This document shows, in pieces, positions 52,700 to 62,388 of a stretch of DNA of 64,000 nt (positions within the stretch are counted from its first letter, which is position 1; the number at the start of each line of letters is the position of its first letter). Under the pieces are notes generated by a model that was given only the letters and a program-made list of their open reading frames with translations, did not search any database and had not been told where the DNA came from. This DNA comes from VXRD01 sp965232265 (GTDB lineage Bacteria > Latescibacterota > UBA2968): NCBI GenBank assembly GCA_965232265.1, contig CBDDPH010000002.1, forward strand, positions 1,984,001-2,048,000, given 5' to 3'. Position numbers and translations under genes: made by a program.

Positions 52700-55063
52700 A
52701 TGTCCGAACAACCAAATAAATTATCCAGACGCAAAGCTATCGCTGGCATTGGTATCAGTGGCATTGTCCTCACACAGCACGCATTGTCTCAGGAGACCAC
52801 CGTGAACACAACAAATAGTGCAACCATAACGCGCTACCCCACTGTGCAAGCTATGAAATCCTCTTCCGAAATCCGCGAAGGCGACTGGGCGGAAACCGCG
52901 GGTTTTTACACGCCCGGAGACGGCGGCGCAGCCCTGTATCACATAGCAAAAACAGAGGCTAATAGCCAGCCAAACGATGCCGACGTCATCGCGCTGGACA
53001 ATGGATTCGTCGCTCTCTTGCACGAAAACAAAGCCGTGAACTACAAAATGTTTGGCGCGATTGGCGACGGTAAAAACGACGACGGCGTTCAAATCACCCT
53101 GGCGCATAAATACGCCAACACACGCAAAGTCCCAGTTGTGAATTTAAGCGGCGAATATTGGATCTTGCAAACCAATGACATCCCCATCAAAACCAATGTC
53201 TCCTGGGGACAAACAATTTTTCACATCGATGAACAGTACAACAGCCAAAGAGAGCCGCGCTTTGAAATTCTCAACGATCACCCGTCAAAAAAACTCACGC
53301 GAGACAAAACCATCAAAGCGGCTCTATTGGAGAAATTAAAACCCGGCGTACAACTCATTCCCGAACTGGCATCTTATGCGGGTCATCTCATCATCGCCGA
53401 AGATGACGATGATCGCATTGGCATTCGGGCAGGCAATTATTCAAAGGCGGGATGGGGGCGCGAAGAACTGTTCTATGTCGAAGAAGAGGGCCGCATCATT
53501 GGCGATATAGCCTGGGCATTCAAAAACTTTACCGACATCACCGCCATACCCTGCAACGACAATTACCTCGTCGTCGAAGGCGGCGGATTTTACTTTTCTG
53601 GCGACAGTGGCAGCGGTAGAGCCTGGCGGTATCACCACCACGGCATCTCCATAAAACGCAGCCGCACCATCATCCGCGAACAATGGATGGGCTTGGAAAA
53701 AGGAAAACGCGATATCTCCATGCACCCCCGTCGCGGCTTTTACGTATTCAGCGGTGTCTATGACGTTACACTGGAAAATATCCGCGCAATGCCCTGGGAG
53801 AAAAATCGCGAAGAAAAAGACCGCGTGCTCGGTGCGGGCACCTATGGCATTGGCGGTGCGCGGATGCTCAACTGCACCTTTCGCAACATCACCGCAGAAG
53901 GCGGCTGGGTTGCCTGGGGTGTTTTTGGTACCAACCTCAACAAAAACTTCCGCTTTGAAAACTGCCGTCTCAACCGCATCGATGTGCATTTTCACTGCTG
54001 GAACCTCTACATCAGCAACTGCACCATTGGCTTCAAAGGCATCGCGCTTACAGGTGGCGGTGAATTGGTCATCGAAAACACCACGCGCCACGGCAACCAA
54101 TTTGTCAATTTCAGACGCGACTATGGCGCCAAATGGGACGGACAGATATGCATCCGCGGCTGCCGGTTAATGCCCAGTGGCAATGGCCGCGTTTCTGTCC
54201 TGTCCTATCGCCCATCCGATTTCGATTACCAGTATCCCATCGGCTTTGCGCGCACCGTCACAATCGAAGACCTGCTCATCGATTACAGCGCTGCACCTGC
54301 ATCAACGGCGCCGTGCTGGCTCATGGACACCGTTTCCTTTTCCAAAACCAAAAACAATGCCCGCCTCTTCTTTCCCCATCGCATTGAATTTCGCAACATC
54401 GCTGTCGAAGGCAGAAAACAGGGCGTTCGCCTCATCCGCATACCCAACCCTCACCACTACGACCTGCGCCGCAATGGCAGCTACGATGGCACACAACTCC
54501 ACGCCAACAGCACCATTATCTGCGACAATGTCCAACTTGAAAAATTCACTCGGGAAATTGCCGACGATGACGAACAGGTACACATCCTGATCGGTGGAGA
54601 ATCGGCGACCGACTATGCCGATGCACGCGCCCTCTATCCCAAAATGCGATTTACCGACTGTGAAAATATCAGCGCATACCTGGGCAACTGCATTGCCAGT
54701 GCGACTTTTGAACGGTGCAGCCTAAACACCATAACCGCACCCAATTTGCGGGGCGAACTCGTATTTACCGAGTGCCGTCTCCAGCCCGACGTCAAAAAAG
54801 TACCCGAGCAATTTTACATTTTGCAAAACACGCTGGGCACGCGCTTCACCAACTGCACCCTCCACGCGCCCATCGTCAACGGCGCAATAAACCCGGACCT
54901 GATGAACCGCTTGGGCTTCATCCAAATCAACCAATCTGTACAGCACTACCATCTCAACACAGCACTTGGCAACGATGTCATAGACCATCTCAAAAACTCC
55001 GGAACTGCACTCAAACCGGAATTTATCGCCCAACTAAAACTGCACCACGATTTGGAATCGTAG
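52700..55063 (+). CDS. Tat-exported right-handed beta-helix protein (pectate-lyase/GH-like)
   Basis: 787 residues. N-terminal Tat signal KLSRRKAIAGIGISGIVL (twin Arg near 10-11). Near residue 118 MFGAIGDGKNDDGVQI is the start motif of GH28/pectate-lyase-3-like beta-helices. The body is made of N/C-rich rungs such as MLNCTFRNITAEGG, FENCRLNRID and NLYISNCTIGF. Polysaccharide lyase or hydrolase activity is likely but no catalytic triad is certain. Periplasmic or secreted. Confidence 0.78.
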   Translation: MSEQPNKLSRRKAIAGIGISGIVLTQHALSQETTVNTTNSATITRYPTVQAMKSSSEIREGDWAETAGFYTPGDGGAALYHIAKTEANSQPNDADVIALDNGFVALLHENKAVNYKMFGAIGDGKNDDGVQITLAHKYANTRKVPVVNLSGEYWILQTNDIPIKTNVSWGQTIFHIDEQYNSQREPRFEILNDHPSKKLTRDKTIKAALLEKLKPGVQLIPELASYAGHLIIAEDDDDRIGIRAGNYSKAGWGREELFYVEEEGRIIGDIAWAFKNFTDITAIPCNDNYLVVEGGGFYFSGDSGSGRAWRYHHHGISIKRSRTIIREQWMGLEKGKRDISMHPRRGFYVFSGVYDVTLENIRAMPWEKNREEKDRVLGAGTYGIGGARMLNCTFRNITAEGGWVAWGVFGTNLNKNFRFENCRLNRIDVHFHCWNLYISNCTIGFKGIALTGGGELVIENTTRHGNQFVNFRRDYGAKWDGQICIRGCRLMPSGNGRVSVLSYRPSDFDYQYPIGFARTVTIEDLLIDYSAAPASTAPCWLMDTVSFSKTKNNARLFFPHRIEFRNIAVEGRKQGVRLIRIPNPHHYDLRRNGSYDGTQLHANSTIICDNVQLEKFTREIADDDEQVHILIGGESATDYADARALYPKMRFTDCENISAYLGNCIASATFERCSLNTITAPNLRGELVFTECRLQPDVKKVPEQFYILQNTLGTRFTNCTLHAPIVNGAINPDLMNRLGFIQINQSVQHYHLNTALGNDVIDHLKNSGTALKPEFIAQLKLHHDLES

Positions 55064-55105
55064 CTTCTTTGTCACAAACCAATTTTTCAAAAGGAGTACG
55101 CCGCC

Positions 55106-55336
55106 GTGAGAGACGTACGCTGGGAGCGCATGTTCCCCGATGAACTCGAAGCCGCATTCAAAGCCTGTCCAGTCGTCTATTTTTCCTATGACCAGGTCGA
55201 ACACGTCTGGGAAACCGTTATCCGTCCCGAACTGCCCAACTTCCGCACCCTGCAAACAGCCTGGGCCGACGGCGCCACGCTTCCAGAAGACTCTGTCTGG
55301 TACGCCAACTGGAAAATACCAGACCGCGAATTTTAA
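55106..55336 (+). pseudogene. Creatininase-family remnant with in-frame internal deletion
   Basis: 76 codons from GTG 55106 (AAGGAG upstream). The first part RWERMFPDELEAAFKACPVV is the start of creatinine-amidohydrolase-like proteins, normally followed by the metal-binding His/Glu region. Here the reading jumps from VVYFSY straight to the family end (DQVEHVWETVIRPELPNF to WYANWKIPDREF). About 170-200 residues, with all metal ligands, are missing although the frame is open. It cannot be a working creatininase. Confidence 0.7.
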
Positions 55337-55403
55337 TTTTTATTTATATTAGAACCACATCGTCCAATACGCCACATTGTCCCATTTTTTTAGGAGGTAC
55401 AGT

Positions 55404-58073
55404 ATGAAGCAAGTGATTGTGTTTTTAGCTCTGTTCTTTCTCACCCACGCAACCCTCTCTGCTGCCGAATTAACAGGCAAAGTGCGCGATGCCGAAACCG
55501 GAGAAGCCCTGCCGGGCGCAAACCTGTATTTAGAAGGTGCCGAGCGAGGAACTGCTACCGATCTCGATGGACAATTTGAGATCACCCGAATCGACGAAGG
55601 CAGCTATACACTCGTCATAAGTTTTGTAGGATACAAAGAACATCGCAGCACCGTCGTTGTCAAAGCGGATGCTGCCGAGTTAATTGTAGAACTCATGCCC
55701 GAAGCATTTCGAGGCAAAGAAGTCACCGTCGTTGCCGACCGCGCCAAACTGCGCGAAACACCCGTAGCCTTCTCAGACGTTCCAAAAGCCGATATGGAGC
55801 GCAAACTCGGCTCGCGCGACCTCCCGATGATTTTGAATGATACACCGGGCGTTTATGCAACCGAGCAGGGCGGCGGCCCTGGCGATTCTCGCATCAATGT
55901 GCGAGGATTTGACCAGCGCAACGTCGCCGTCATGATCAACGGCGTGCCGGTCAACGATATGGAAAACGGCTGGGTCTATTGGTCCAACTGGGATGGCCTG
56001 AGCGACGTCACATCGTCAATTCAGGTACAGCGCGGACTCGGCGCCTCAAATCTGGCAATAGCCTCAGTGGGCGGCACCTTGAACATTGTCACCGACATCG
56101 CCCGTCAACAGCGCGGGTTCAAAATCAAACAGGAGGCGGGAAACAACGCCTTTTACAAAACCACCGTCAATTTTTCATCGGGATTGATGAACGGCAAAAC
56201 CGCTTTCACCGTGGGCCTCACGCGCAAAACTGGCGATGGCCTGCCCGATCAAGCATGGACATCGGCGTGGTCCTACTTTGGCGCCCTGAGCTTTTTGGCA
56301 TCTGAGACACACAAAATAGACCTGTTTGTCGTCGGTGCGCCACAACGCCACGGACATCGCCTCTACAAGCAATCCATCGCAACCTTTGATGCCGATTACG
56401 CCCGCGCCCTGGGCATTGATGTTTCGGAGGCTATAACCCACGGCATCGATTACAACCCCAACTGGGGACGCTCGCCATTTTCATCCTATCAGGAGTACTA
56501 CAACGGCCAGGTACACGACGCACGCGACAGCGGAATTATCATGGAACGCGAGAATTTTTACCACAAACCCCAGGCCAATTTGAACTGGTACTGGACACCC
56601 AACGAGCAGTTCATCCTGTCCAATGTATTTTATTTTTCGCGCGGTAAAGGCGGCGGCACAGGGCGTTTGGGTACCAACCCGCGCTCGCGGTCCGATGGCA
56701 GCATCAACTGGCAACGCGTTGCCGATGAATTGAACACCCGAACAGCGTCAGAAGCCCATCCCGACCTCGTGGATGCAGGCGAAGTAAGCACCAATGAAAT
56801 TGCGGGGAGAACCGTCATCCGAAACTCGGTCAACCAGCACTTCTGGTACGGGTATTTGGGCACAGGCGAACACCGTTTGAGCGACATCTACACGCTGGCC
56901 TTTGGCATAGATTTGCGCTATTACAGAGGGCAACACTGGCGCGAAGTACGCAATCTGCTCGGCGCCGATTATTACGTCTTCCCATGGGATAACAATGCCA
57001 CGACCTCTGTCAAGCGACTGGGTGACAAAGTCTCCTACCACAACGACGGTCTCACGCGCTGGGGCGGCGGATTTGCACAACTCGAAGGCCGGTTTAACAA
57101 CTTCACGGCATTTTTGAGCACCTCTGCGTCCATAACAGGTTATAAACGCATCGACTATTTCCGCGCAAAGGTCAACGGCGACTGGGACCAGACAGACTGG
57201 GAGAACTTCACAGGCTACACCGCAAAAGTGGGCGGCAACTACAACGCAACCCCCTCAATCAATGTGTATGCCAACATCGGCTGGCTTTCAACAGCCCCCA
57301 AATTCGACTCCGTTTATCACTACGACAACAGCCTCTACGATCCCACGTTCAACGAAAAAGTCGCCTCATTCGAGCTGGGCACCGGGTATTTCAAACGCGG
57401 CGTGGTGACAGCAAACACGAATTTCTATTACACCAGATGGATAGACCGCTCGTGGCCCAAGAGCATTTACAGCGAAAAACTCGATCAGCGCTTCCGGTTT
57501 TTGCTAAACGGCATTGACGCGCGGCACACAGGCATAGAGTTCGACCTGAAAGCGCGTCCCCATGCCATGCTGGAAGTGCGCGGCATGTTATCCCTGGGCA
57601 ACTGGGAATGGCTCAACGATGCCAATGTCACATTCTCACCTGAAGAAGACCCATCGGTTATCGGCAACTTTCAGGTCTATGCCAAAGGGCTAAAAGTGGG
57701 CGACTCGGCGCAAAAGACGCTTGCGCTGAGCGGCACGGTATTTCCCACACGCGGCCTCTACGCCTCGCTGAATCTGCGGCGATTTATGGATCACTACGCC
57801 AAATTTGATCCCGCCAACCGAACAGACGCCAACGACCGGAAACAGTCCTGGCAACTTCCGAGTTACAATCTGGTAAATCTGCACGCGGGCTACACCTTGC
57901 CCGGCAATACATTTGGCAATGGGAAAGTGAAATTGCAACTGCACGTCTTCAATTTGCTCGACGAACGCTACGTGTCCGATGCAGACGACGGCAATGATCA
58001 CGACGCAGCAAGTGCCCGCGTATTCCTCGGCCTATCCCGCCGCTGGAATATTTCGCTATCGTACGATTATTAG
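55404..58073 (+). CDS. TonB-dependent receptor with N-terminal CarboxypepD_reg-like domain
   Basis: 889 residues from ATG 55404 (AGGAGG upstream). Signal peptide about 1-20 (ends LSAAE). A carboxypeptidase-regulatory-like domain (about 20-105; ELTGKVRDAETGEALPGANL) is followed by the plug with INVRGFDQRNVAVMINGVPV near 170 and GWVYWSNWDGLSDV. A 22-strand barrel ends SLSYDY. The layout is the Bacteroidetes-style SusC/TonB receptor without SusD. Probably imports a glycan or other nutrient released by neighbouring exported enzymes. Confidence 0.93.
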   Translation: MKQVIVFLALFFLTHATLSAAELTGKVRDAETGEALPGANLYLEGAERGTATDLDGQFEITRIDEGSYTLVISFVGYKEHRSTVVVKADAAELIVELMPEAFRGKEVTVVADRAKLRETPVAFSDVPKADMERKLGSRDLPMILNDTPGVYATEQGGGPGDSRINVRGFDQRNVAVMINGVPVNDMENGWVYWSNWDGLSDVTSSIQVQRGLGASNLAIASVGGTLNIVTDIARQQRGFKIKQEAGNNAFYKTTVNFSSGLMNGKTAFTVGLTRKTGDGLPDQAWTSAWSYFGALSFLASETHKIDLFVVGAPQRHGHRLYKQSIATFDADYARALGIDVSEAITHGIDYNPNWGRSPFSSYQEYYNGQVHDARDSGIIMERENFYHKPQANLNWYWTPNEQFILSNVFYFSRGKGGGTGRLGTNPRSRSDGSINWQRVADELNTRTASEAHPDLVDAGEVSTNEIAGRTVIRNSVNQHFWYGYLGTGEHRLSDIYTLAFGIDLRYYRGQHWREVRNLLGADYYVFPWDNNATTSVKRLGDKVSYHNDGLTRWGGGFAQLEGRFNNFTAFLSTSASITGYKRIDYFRAKVNGDWDQTDWENFTGYTAKVGGNYNATPSINVYANIGWLSTAPKFDSVYHYDNSLYDPTFNEKVASFELGTGYFKRGVVTANTNFYYTRWIDRSWPKSIYSEKLDQRFRFLLNGIDARHTGIEFDLKARPHAMLEVRGMLSLGNWEWLNDANVTFSPEEDPSVIGNFQVYAKGLKVGDSAQKTLALSGTVFPTRGLYASLNLRRFMDHYAKFDPANRTDANDRKQSWQLPSYNLVNLHAGYTLPGNTFGNGKVKLQLHVFNLLDERYVSDADDGNDHDAASARVFLGLSRRWNISLSYDY

Positions 58074-58093
58074 TGTCAATTAAGAATTAAAAA

Positions 58094-58139
58094 AATCGGA
58101 TTGTGTACTGATGCCCCCGTGTCAATACATAATCCGATT
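58094..58139. terminator. Hairpin after the TonB receptor gene
   Basis: AATCGGATTGTGTA pairs with TACATAATCCGATT (one mismatch). No T-run on the plus side; the A-run before it would favour termination of minus-strand transcripts. Confidence 0.5.
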
Positions 58140-58223
58140 CATTTGTGCGATATTCGTTTTGGTAAGAATAACCAAAATTATAGCACCGCCAGCCAAGCGC
58201 GTATTTTAATATAGGAGGTCATC

Positions 58224-59123
58224 TTGAGCGACCCCATCCGCGGCATCTTGCCCGTATTACAAACGCCCGTTGCCGAATCCGGTGACTTCGACATCGAAAG
58301 CATGGAGCGGCAAATCGACTTCTGCATCGCCGCAGGTGCAGGTGGCCTGGTCTTTCCCGTACTCGGAGGTGAATTTCAATATCTCTCTGACCGCGAGCGG
58401 CAAACCCTGGTCGAAATAGTCGTTAAAAAAACCGACAAACGCACCCCCGTCATCGTCGGTGTGGCCGGCACCAATATCTCCACAGCCGCCGAACACGCCG
58501 CCCATGCCGGGCGCACAGATGCCGATGCTGTCATCGCCATGCCACCCTATATGGGCAGCGGAGGACCCGACGAAAATCTCCGCTACTTCGAGGCCATTTC
58601 CAGCGCGGGACAAGTGCCCATTTTCATCCAGAACGCAGGCGCTGGCATGCAACCTCCCGCACTTGTTCGCCTGCTCACCGAAGTCGAGCACCTCATCTAC
58701 GTAAAAGAAGAAGCCAACCCCAGTGCCCATCACATCAGCGCCATTGTCGCCGAAGCAGGAGATCACTGTCAGGGCGTTTTTGGCGGGGCGTGGTGCCGCT
58801 GGATGATCTCAGAAATGCGACGAGGCGCCAGTGGCTTTATGCCCGGCGCCCCGGTTGTCGATATTCACGTCGATATCTGGGATGCTTTCCAAGCAGGCGA
58901 TGAAGACAGAGCACGCGATCTCTTCGATCAACTCCTGCCCCTCACCAACCTGATCCAAATTCTCGGTCTTCGCCTGGTCAAAGAAGTACTCATTCGCCGA
59001 GGTATCTTCAAAACGAGCGGCATGCGTGCGCCCGGCAGCACAAAAATGGACGCAGACGACCACCGCGAACTCGACGCCATCCTCGCAAAACTTCGCCCCC
59101 TATTCCGCACAGAGGCGTCATAA
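58224..59123 (+). CDS. Dihydrodipicolinate synthase-family aldolase/lyase
   Basis: 299 residues from TTG 58224 (AGGAGG 5 nt upstream). DapA/NAL-fold barrel with GAGGLVFPVLGGEF near 35-48 and the Schiff-base lysine in LIYVKEEANP near 155. The DapA catalytic tyrosine motif (YNVP) is replaced by IFIQNAGAGMQ, so true lysine synthesis is unlikely. It is probably a lyase of keto-acid sugars or hydroxyproline-type substrates. Lysine synthesis is served by dapL elsewhere in the window. Followed by a strong terminator. Confidence 0.85.
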   Translation: MSDPIRGILPVLQTPVAESGDFDIESMERQIDFCIAAGAGGLVFPVLGGEFQYLSDRERQTLVEIVVKKTDKRTPVIVGVAGTNISTAAEHAAHAGRTDADAVIAMPPYMGSGGPDENLRYFEAISSAGQVPIFIQNAGAGMQPPALVRLLTEVEHLIYVKEEANPSAHHISAIVAEAGDHCQGVFGGAWCRWMISEMRRGASGFMPGAPVVDIHVDIWDAFQAGDEDRARDLFDQLLPLTNLIQILGLRLVKEVLIRRGIFKTSGMRAPGSTKMDADDHRELDAILAKLRPLFRTEAS

Positions 59124-59144
59124 GCAGAAACGCATCCGCAAAAA

Positions 59145-59178
59145 AAACCCCGATAGTTCAAAGCTATCGGGGTTTTTT
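59145..59178. terminator. Bidirectional terminator
   Basis: CCCCGATAG (59148-59156), 7-nt loop, CTATCGGGG (59164-59172), then six T; an A-run precedes it, so it can serve both strands. Confidence 0.88.
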
Positions 59179-59347
59179 CGTCGTTGCAAAGCGTTGTACC
59201 ATTTCCTCGCGGAGGCGGAGAATGGCGTTGTCTTCGTCCAATTCGACATCGGATTGGTGTATGGGTTGTCCCGCGGCGATTTTGTGTTTTAGCTTGAGAT
59301 CGTGAGCCAGGCCGATAGGCAAGGTGTTGGATATGCGAGGCTCGATC
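59164..59347 (-). pseudogene. C-terminal remnant of a SAF-domain homoserine-dehydrogenase-like protein
   Basis: About 60 codons ending at 59164 read IEPRISNTLPIGLAHDLKLK, HKIAAGQPIHQSDVELDED and RLREEMVQRF. This matches the tail (SAF domain and last helix) of NAD-dependent dehydrogenases of the DRG/homoserine-dehydrogenase-like group, normally about 430 residues. The upstream boundary coincides with the stop codon of the next minus-strand gene; no N-terminal part remains. Confidence 0.65.
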
Positions 59348-60104
59348 AGGCATCTTCAAAGCAATCTGCCATGTCGTTGAGAAAATGATCCAGATCTACT
59401 TTGCGATACTGTTCGACATAACGATGATCGGTCTGTGGGGTTTCGAGAACAGGTCGCGGACGAGAGTGTTGTATTGATAGGCCATCTATGTCGGACAGTC
59501 TATTGAGGCTCATCTGAAGGAGATCTTGCACGTTTTGAGCGGTATGGATTTCGATATTGGGTTCGGAGGTGTTGTAATAATAGACAGCCTTCAGGTGGGT
59601 ACGGAGCATTTTGACCGCATAAGCAGGCAAAAATTTTTCTTCGCGGTTTGGGCGGAAGTCTTCGGGCCAGAATAGGCGGTTGATCTGAAGATCAAACGCT
59701 TTCTTAAGCATGCCGGAAACGCTGCCGTGGGCGGGAATCCATTTTGAGTTGGGCCAGACGTCTAAGTTGCTCCAGGGACCGCCCAGCGTATTTTTCTCAA
59801 GTGGCAGGCGTCCGCATCCTGTGTTGACGCCTTCTCGGGTGATGTCCAAGATGGCAAAATGCTGGGGATAGATAAAAAAATCATCCGTGCGTGTGCGCCA
59901 GATATCGTAAAAGGCGGTGGTCAGTGCCAGAAGTGCATACCCGGCGTGCAGTATGCCGTCTTCGAGATGGGGAGAGATGACACCCGTGCGGTCCAATTCG
60001 TGGTAGTCCGGACAGAAGGTCTCAAAATCGACGCAAGTGAGACCGTTTTCGCCAGATTGCCAGTATTCAAAGTCCTGAGAGACTAAGAGGGTGCTGGTGT
60101 GCAT
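59346..60104 (-). CDS. Hypothetical protein linked to an enolase-superfamily enzyme
   Basis: 252 residues, family not recognised. No signal peptide. Contains aromatic-rich segments (DFETFCPDYHELDRTGVISP, TTAFYDIWRTRTDDFFIYPQ, LPLEKNTLGGPWSNLDVWPN) and a C-terminal helix FLNDMADCFEDA. It starts 12 nt after the enolase-family gene and must be co-transcribed, suggesting a role in the same catabolic step or its regulation. Confidence 0.65.
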   Translation of the reverse strand: MHTSTLLVSQDFEYWQSGENGLTCVDFETFCPDYHELDRTGVISPHLEDGILHAGYALLALTTAFYDIWRTRTDDFFIYPQHFAILDITREGVNTGCGRLPLEKNTLGGPWSNLDVWPNSKWIPAHGSVSGMLKKAFDLQINRLFWPEDFRPNREEKFLPAYAVKMLRTHLKAVYYYNTSEPNIEIHTAQNVQDLLQMSLNRLSDIDGLSIQHSRPRPVLETPQTDHRYVEQYRKVDLDHFLNDMADCFEDA

Positions 60105-60116
60105 AAAAGAGACCTA

Positions 60117-61331
60117 CTATTTTTCCATAAACGGACCCTGCTGATCGATGCGTTGCAGAGTTTGCTTGAACTCGTCGGAATCGTCGTCTTCCCAGACATC
60201 CAAGCGAATGCCCCGGATGTTGCCTTCGGGGAAACCAGTGAGGCGAGCAACGTTTGGGAATCCTCTGGTATAGAGCTTGTGACCGTCGGGTAGATGCAGG
60301 ATGCCAATAGTGGAGGGAATAACAGTGGGTTTGTTGGCGGCGCATCTGGCCAGCGCGTCTTCGTCAACTTCTACGCCGAGGCCGGGGCCTTTGGGTACCG
60401 GAGAGGAACCGCCTGCGACTTCGATGCGCTGTTTGACAACGTCTTCACCGTACTGGTCGTCCAGATTGGTAGAATGAGCCACGTTGGGAATCACGGCGCC
60501 CAGATGCAGAGCCATGGCTTTGGTGAGGGTACCGCCTGTGAGTTGGATGACAGAGGAAACATTGGCCAGGGCAGCAGAAAATCCACGCACGAGGGTAGTG
60601 CCAATGCCGCCTTCGCCGATCATGTAGGCATCGGCGCAACCGCAAATAATCTCCTGACCTCCGCCGAGTTGAGGGACATGCATGAGCAGCGGCAAACTGG
60701 TTTTCTCCCTCAGAATGCGCCAGCCTTCGACATCGGATAAGACCAGGGGATCTTCGATCATACCTACGACTGGGGACTTCTCCAGTTCCTGCAAGATGCG
60801 CAGGACAGCGGCAAGCGGCCGATTGTGATTGAAATCGTAATGCATTTTGAAACCGGGCGGAGCAACCTCCTCAACGGCTCTGGTTTGTTCGTACACGTCG
60901 TAATAGGCGCAGGTGTGGATTTTAAAGATCATATACCCTTCTTCCACGGCTCGCAGAACCTCTGCGGCCAGGTCTTCTGGGGAGGCAGGGCGGGTCCAGG
61001 CAGCTACGGGTACGCGGTCGCGTATCTTCTGACCCATGAGTTTGTACGCGGGAATTTCAAGGTATTTGCCCATGGCATCGTAGAGTGCGCCCATCAGGCC
61101 GCTGTTGAGATCGGCGTTGATAAAGTCAAAAGGATCGCGGTCAATCAGGTGTTTCACAGTGGATTTAGAAGGGGCCTCGCAGCGTGCATCACCATAGCCG
61201 ACAATGCCATTGTCAGTCGTAATTTTGAAAATGGTACGATGGTTTATGTTGAAAAACCGAGCTTTCTGATCGGCATTCCGGTCGGCGATTTTGGGGTAGA
61301 TGGGGATGATGTCGATGTCGATGATTTTCAT
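60117..61331 (-). CDS. Mandelate racemase/muconate lactonizing enzyme-family protein
   Basis: Enolase-superfamily dehydratase or racemase of 404 residues from ATG 61331 (GGAGG upstream); frame open to 61358. N-terminal capping domain MKIIDIDIIPIYP, the Lys-containing strand MIFKIHT near 165, metal ligands Asp in MHYDFNHNR near 195 and Glu in GMIEDPL near 222, a later His in LLMHVPQLGG, and AYMIGEGGIG near 265. Acts on an acid-sugar or amino-acid derivative; substrate unknown. Operon with the hypothetical gene downstream. Confidence 0.87.
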   Translation of the reverse strand: MKIIDIDIIPIYPKIADRNADQKARFFNINHRTIFKITTDNGIVGYGDARCEAPSKSTVKHLIDRDPFDFINADLNSGLMGALYDAMGKYLEIPAYKLMGQKIRDRVPVAAWTRPASPEDLAAEVLRAVEEGYMIFKIHTCAYYDVYEQTRAVEEVAPPGFKMHYDFNHNRPLAAVLRILQELEKSPVVGMIEDPLVLSDVEGWRILREKTSLPLLMHVPQLGGGQEIICGCADAYMIGEGGIGTTLVRGFSAALANVSSVIQLTGGTLTKAMALHLGAVIPNVAHSTNLDDQYGEDVVKQRIEVAGGSSPVPKGPGLGVEVDEDALARCAANKPTVIPSTIGILHLPDGHKLYTRGFPNVARLTGFPEGNIRGIRLDVWEDDDSDEFKQTLQRIDQQGPFMEK

Positions 61332-61354
61332 GATCGAATCCTCCAAGCTATCAT

Positions 61355-61535
61355 TCATGTCAGGGCGGGTATGGCTGCCTCGCGTTTTGCCAGCGTGGCA
61401 TAGGCTCTTTTAAAAGTCGCGCTATCGTCGTCTTCGATAACTTCCAGGGTAACACCGCGTTCAAATCCGGGGATGCTACCTGCGTAGAAGGTCTTCTGGT
61501 AGATGGCTTCATCGGTGGGCGCGTTTGCATGAGCT
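61355..61535 (-). pseudogene. Short C-terminal gene fragment
   Basis: About 60 codons without a start read TDEAIYQKTFYAGSIPGFER, GVTLEVIEDDDSATFKRAYA and a short Ala/Lys-rich end. Codon use looks coding and the frame ends cleanly, but no domain can be named; possibly the tail of another enolase-family or epimerase gene. An ATG 61527 with GGAG upstream reads a different, unlike frame. Confidence 0.35.
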
Positions 61536-61539
61536 ACTC

Positions 61540-62388
61540 CTAATTCAACGGCACACCTTCAATCGTGATGCGGTGCATGAGGCGTCGCTGTCCCTGATAA
61601 TCATTGAGAGCGCAATGCCATGTGGCGCGGTTATCCCAGATAGCGAGCGTATCTTTTTCCCAGCGGATGCGGCATGTAAAATCCGGATGGGAAGCGTGCT
61701 GGTACAAATACTGAAGCAGAGGTCGAGATTCTTCTTTTGTCCACCCCTCAATTTGAACCGTGAATGTAGAATTTACGTAAAGTGCTTTGCGACCTGAGAT
61801 GGGATGCGCTATGATTATGGGATGAATGGCATCTTGCGTGGCGAGTTCGGGATTGCCAATCCGACCGCTTTGATCGGGCTTTCTGCCGTTCATCGCCCCA
61901 AAAACATGTCGGCTGGAGTGCAGGGCATTTAAGTTTTCGAGCGTTTCCTGCAACCCCGGCGAGAGAGTTTCGTAAGCCCTGTACATACTGGCAAACATCG
62001 TATCGCCACCAACCTCGGGAACTTCGCGTGCGTAGAGAATCGAGCCGAGAGCGGGAATGGTATCGTAAGAATGATCGGTATGCCAGTTGCGACCGATATT
62101 AGTTCCCTGATCGGGTTCTTTTCGCACTTCGGCGATAATGGGATTTTCCGCTACGCCCGTAAAAAATCGGTTGACATTGATATCTCCCCAGCGTCGGGCA
62201 AATGCGATGTGCTGTTCCTGCGTGAGGGACTGATTGCGAAAGAGAATCACGCTGAAATTCGCAAAAGCCCGATAGATTTCAGCGAATTGTTCCCCACTGA
62301 TCCCCGATGCAATATCAACACCTTCAATTTCAGCGCCGAGTGCCCCAGATAGTGGTTTCACGTCAATGGTGCGATATGGTGTGTCCAT
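61540..62388 (-). CDS. TauD/TfdA-family Fe(II)/2-oxoglutarate dioxygenase
   Basis: 282 residues. N-terminal VKPLSGALGAEIEGVDIASG, iron ligands in NWHTDHSYD near 100, and distal His in DNRATWHCALNDY with the 2-OG Arg in RLMHRITIEG near the C-terminus. The family hydroxylates sulfonates, phenoxyacetates or carnitine precursors. Typical size and all facial-triad residues present, so active. Substrate unknown; downstream neighbours are acid-sugar enzymes. Confidence 0.92.
   Translation of the reverse strand: MDTPYRTIDVKPLSGALGAEIEGVDIASGISGEQFAEIYRAFANFSVILFRNQSLTQEQHIAFARRWGDINVNRFFTGVAENPIIAEVRKEPDQGTNIGRNWHTDHSYDTIPALGSILYAREVPEVGGDTMFASMYRAYETLSPGLQETLENLNALHSSRHVFGAMNGRKPDQSGRIGNPELATQDAIHPIIIAHPISGRKALYVNSTFTVQIEGWTKEESRPLLQYLYQHASHPDFTCRIRWEKDTLAIWDNRATWHCALNDYQGQRRLMHRITIEGVPLN

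Noticed and set aside
58224..59123. Calling the DHDPS-like gene dapA
   Set aside because: The DapA catalytic YNVP tyrosine motif is replaced, and the lysine route is represented by dapL; another lyase activity is more likely.
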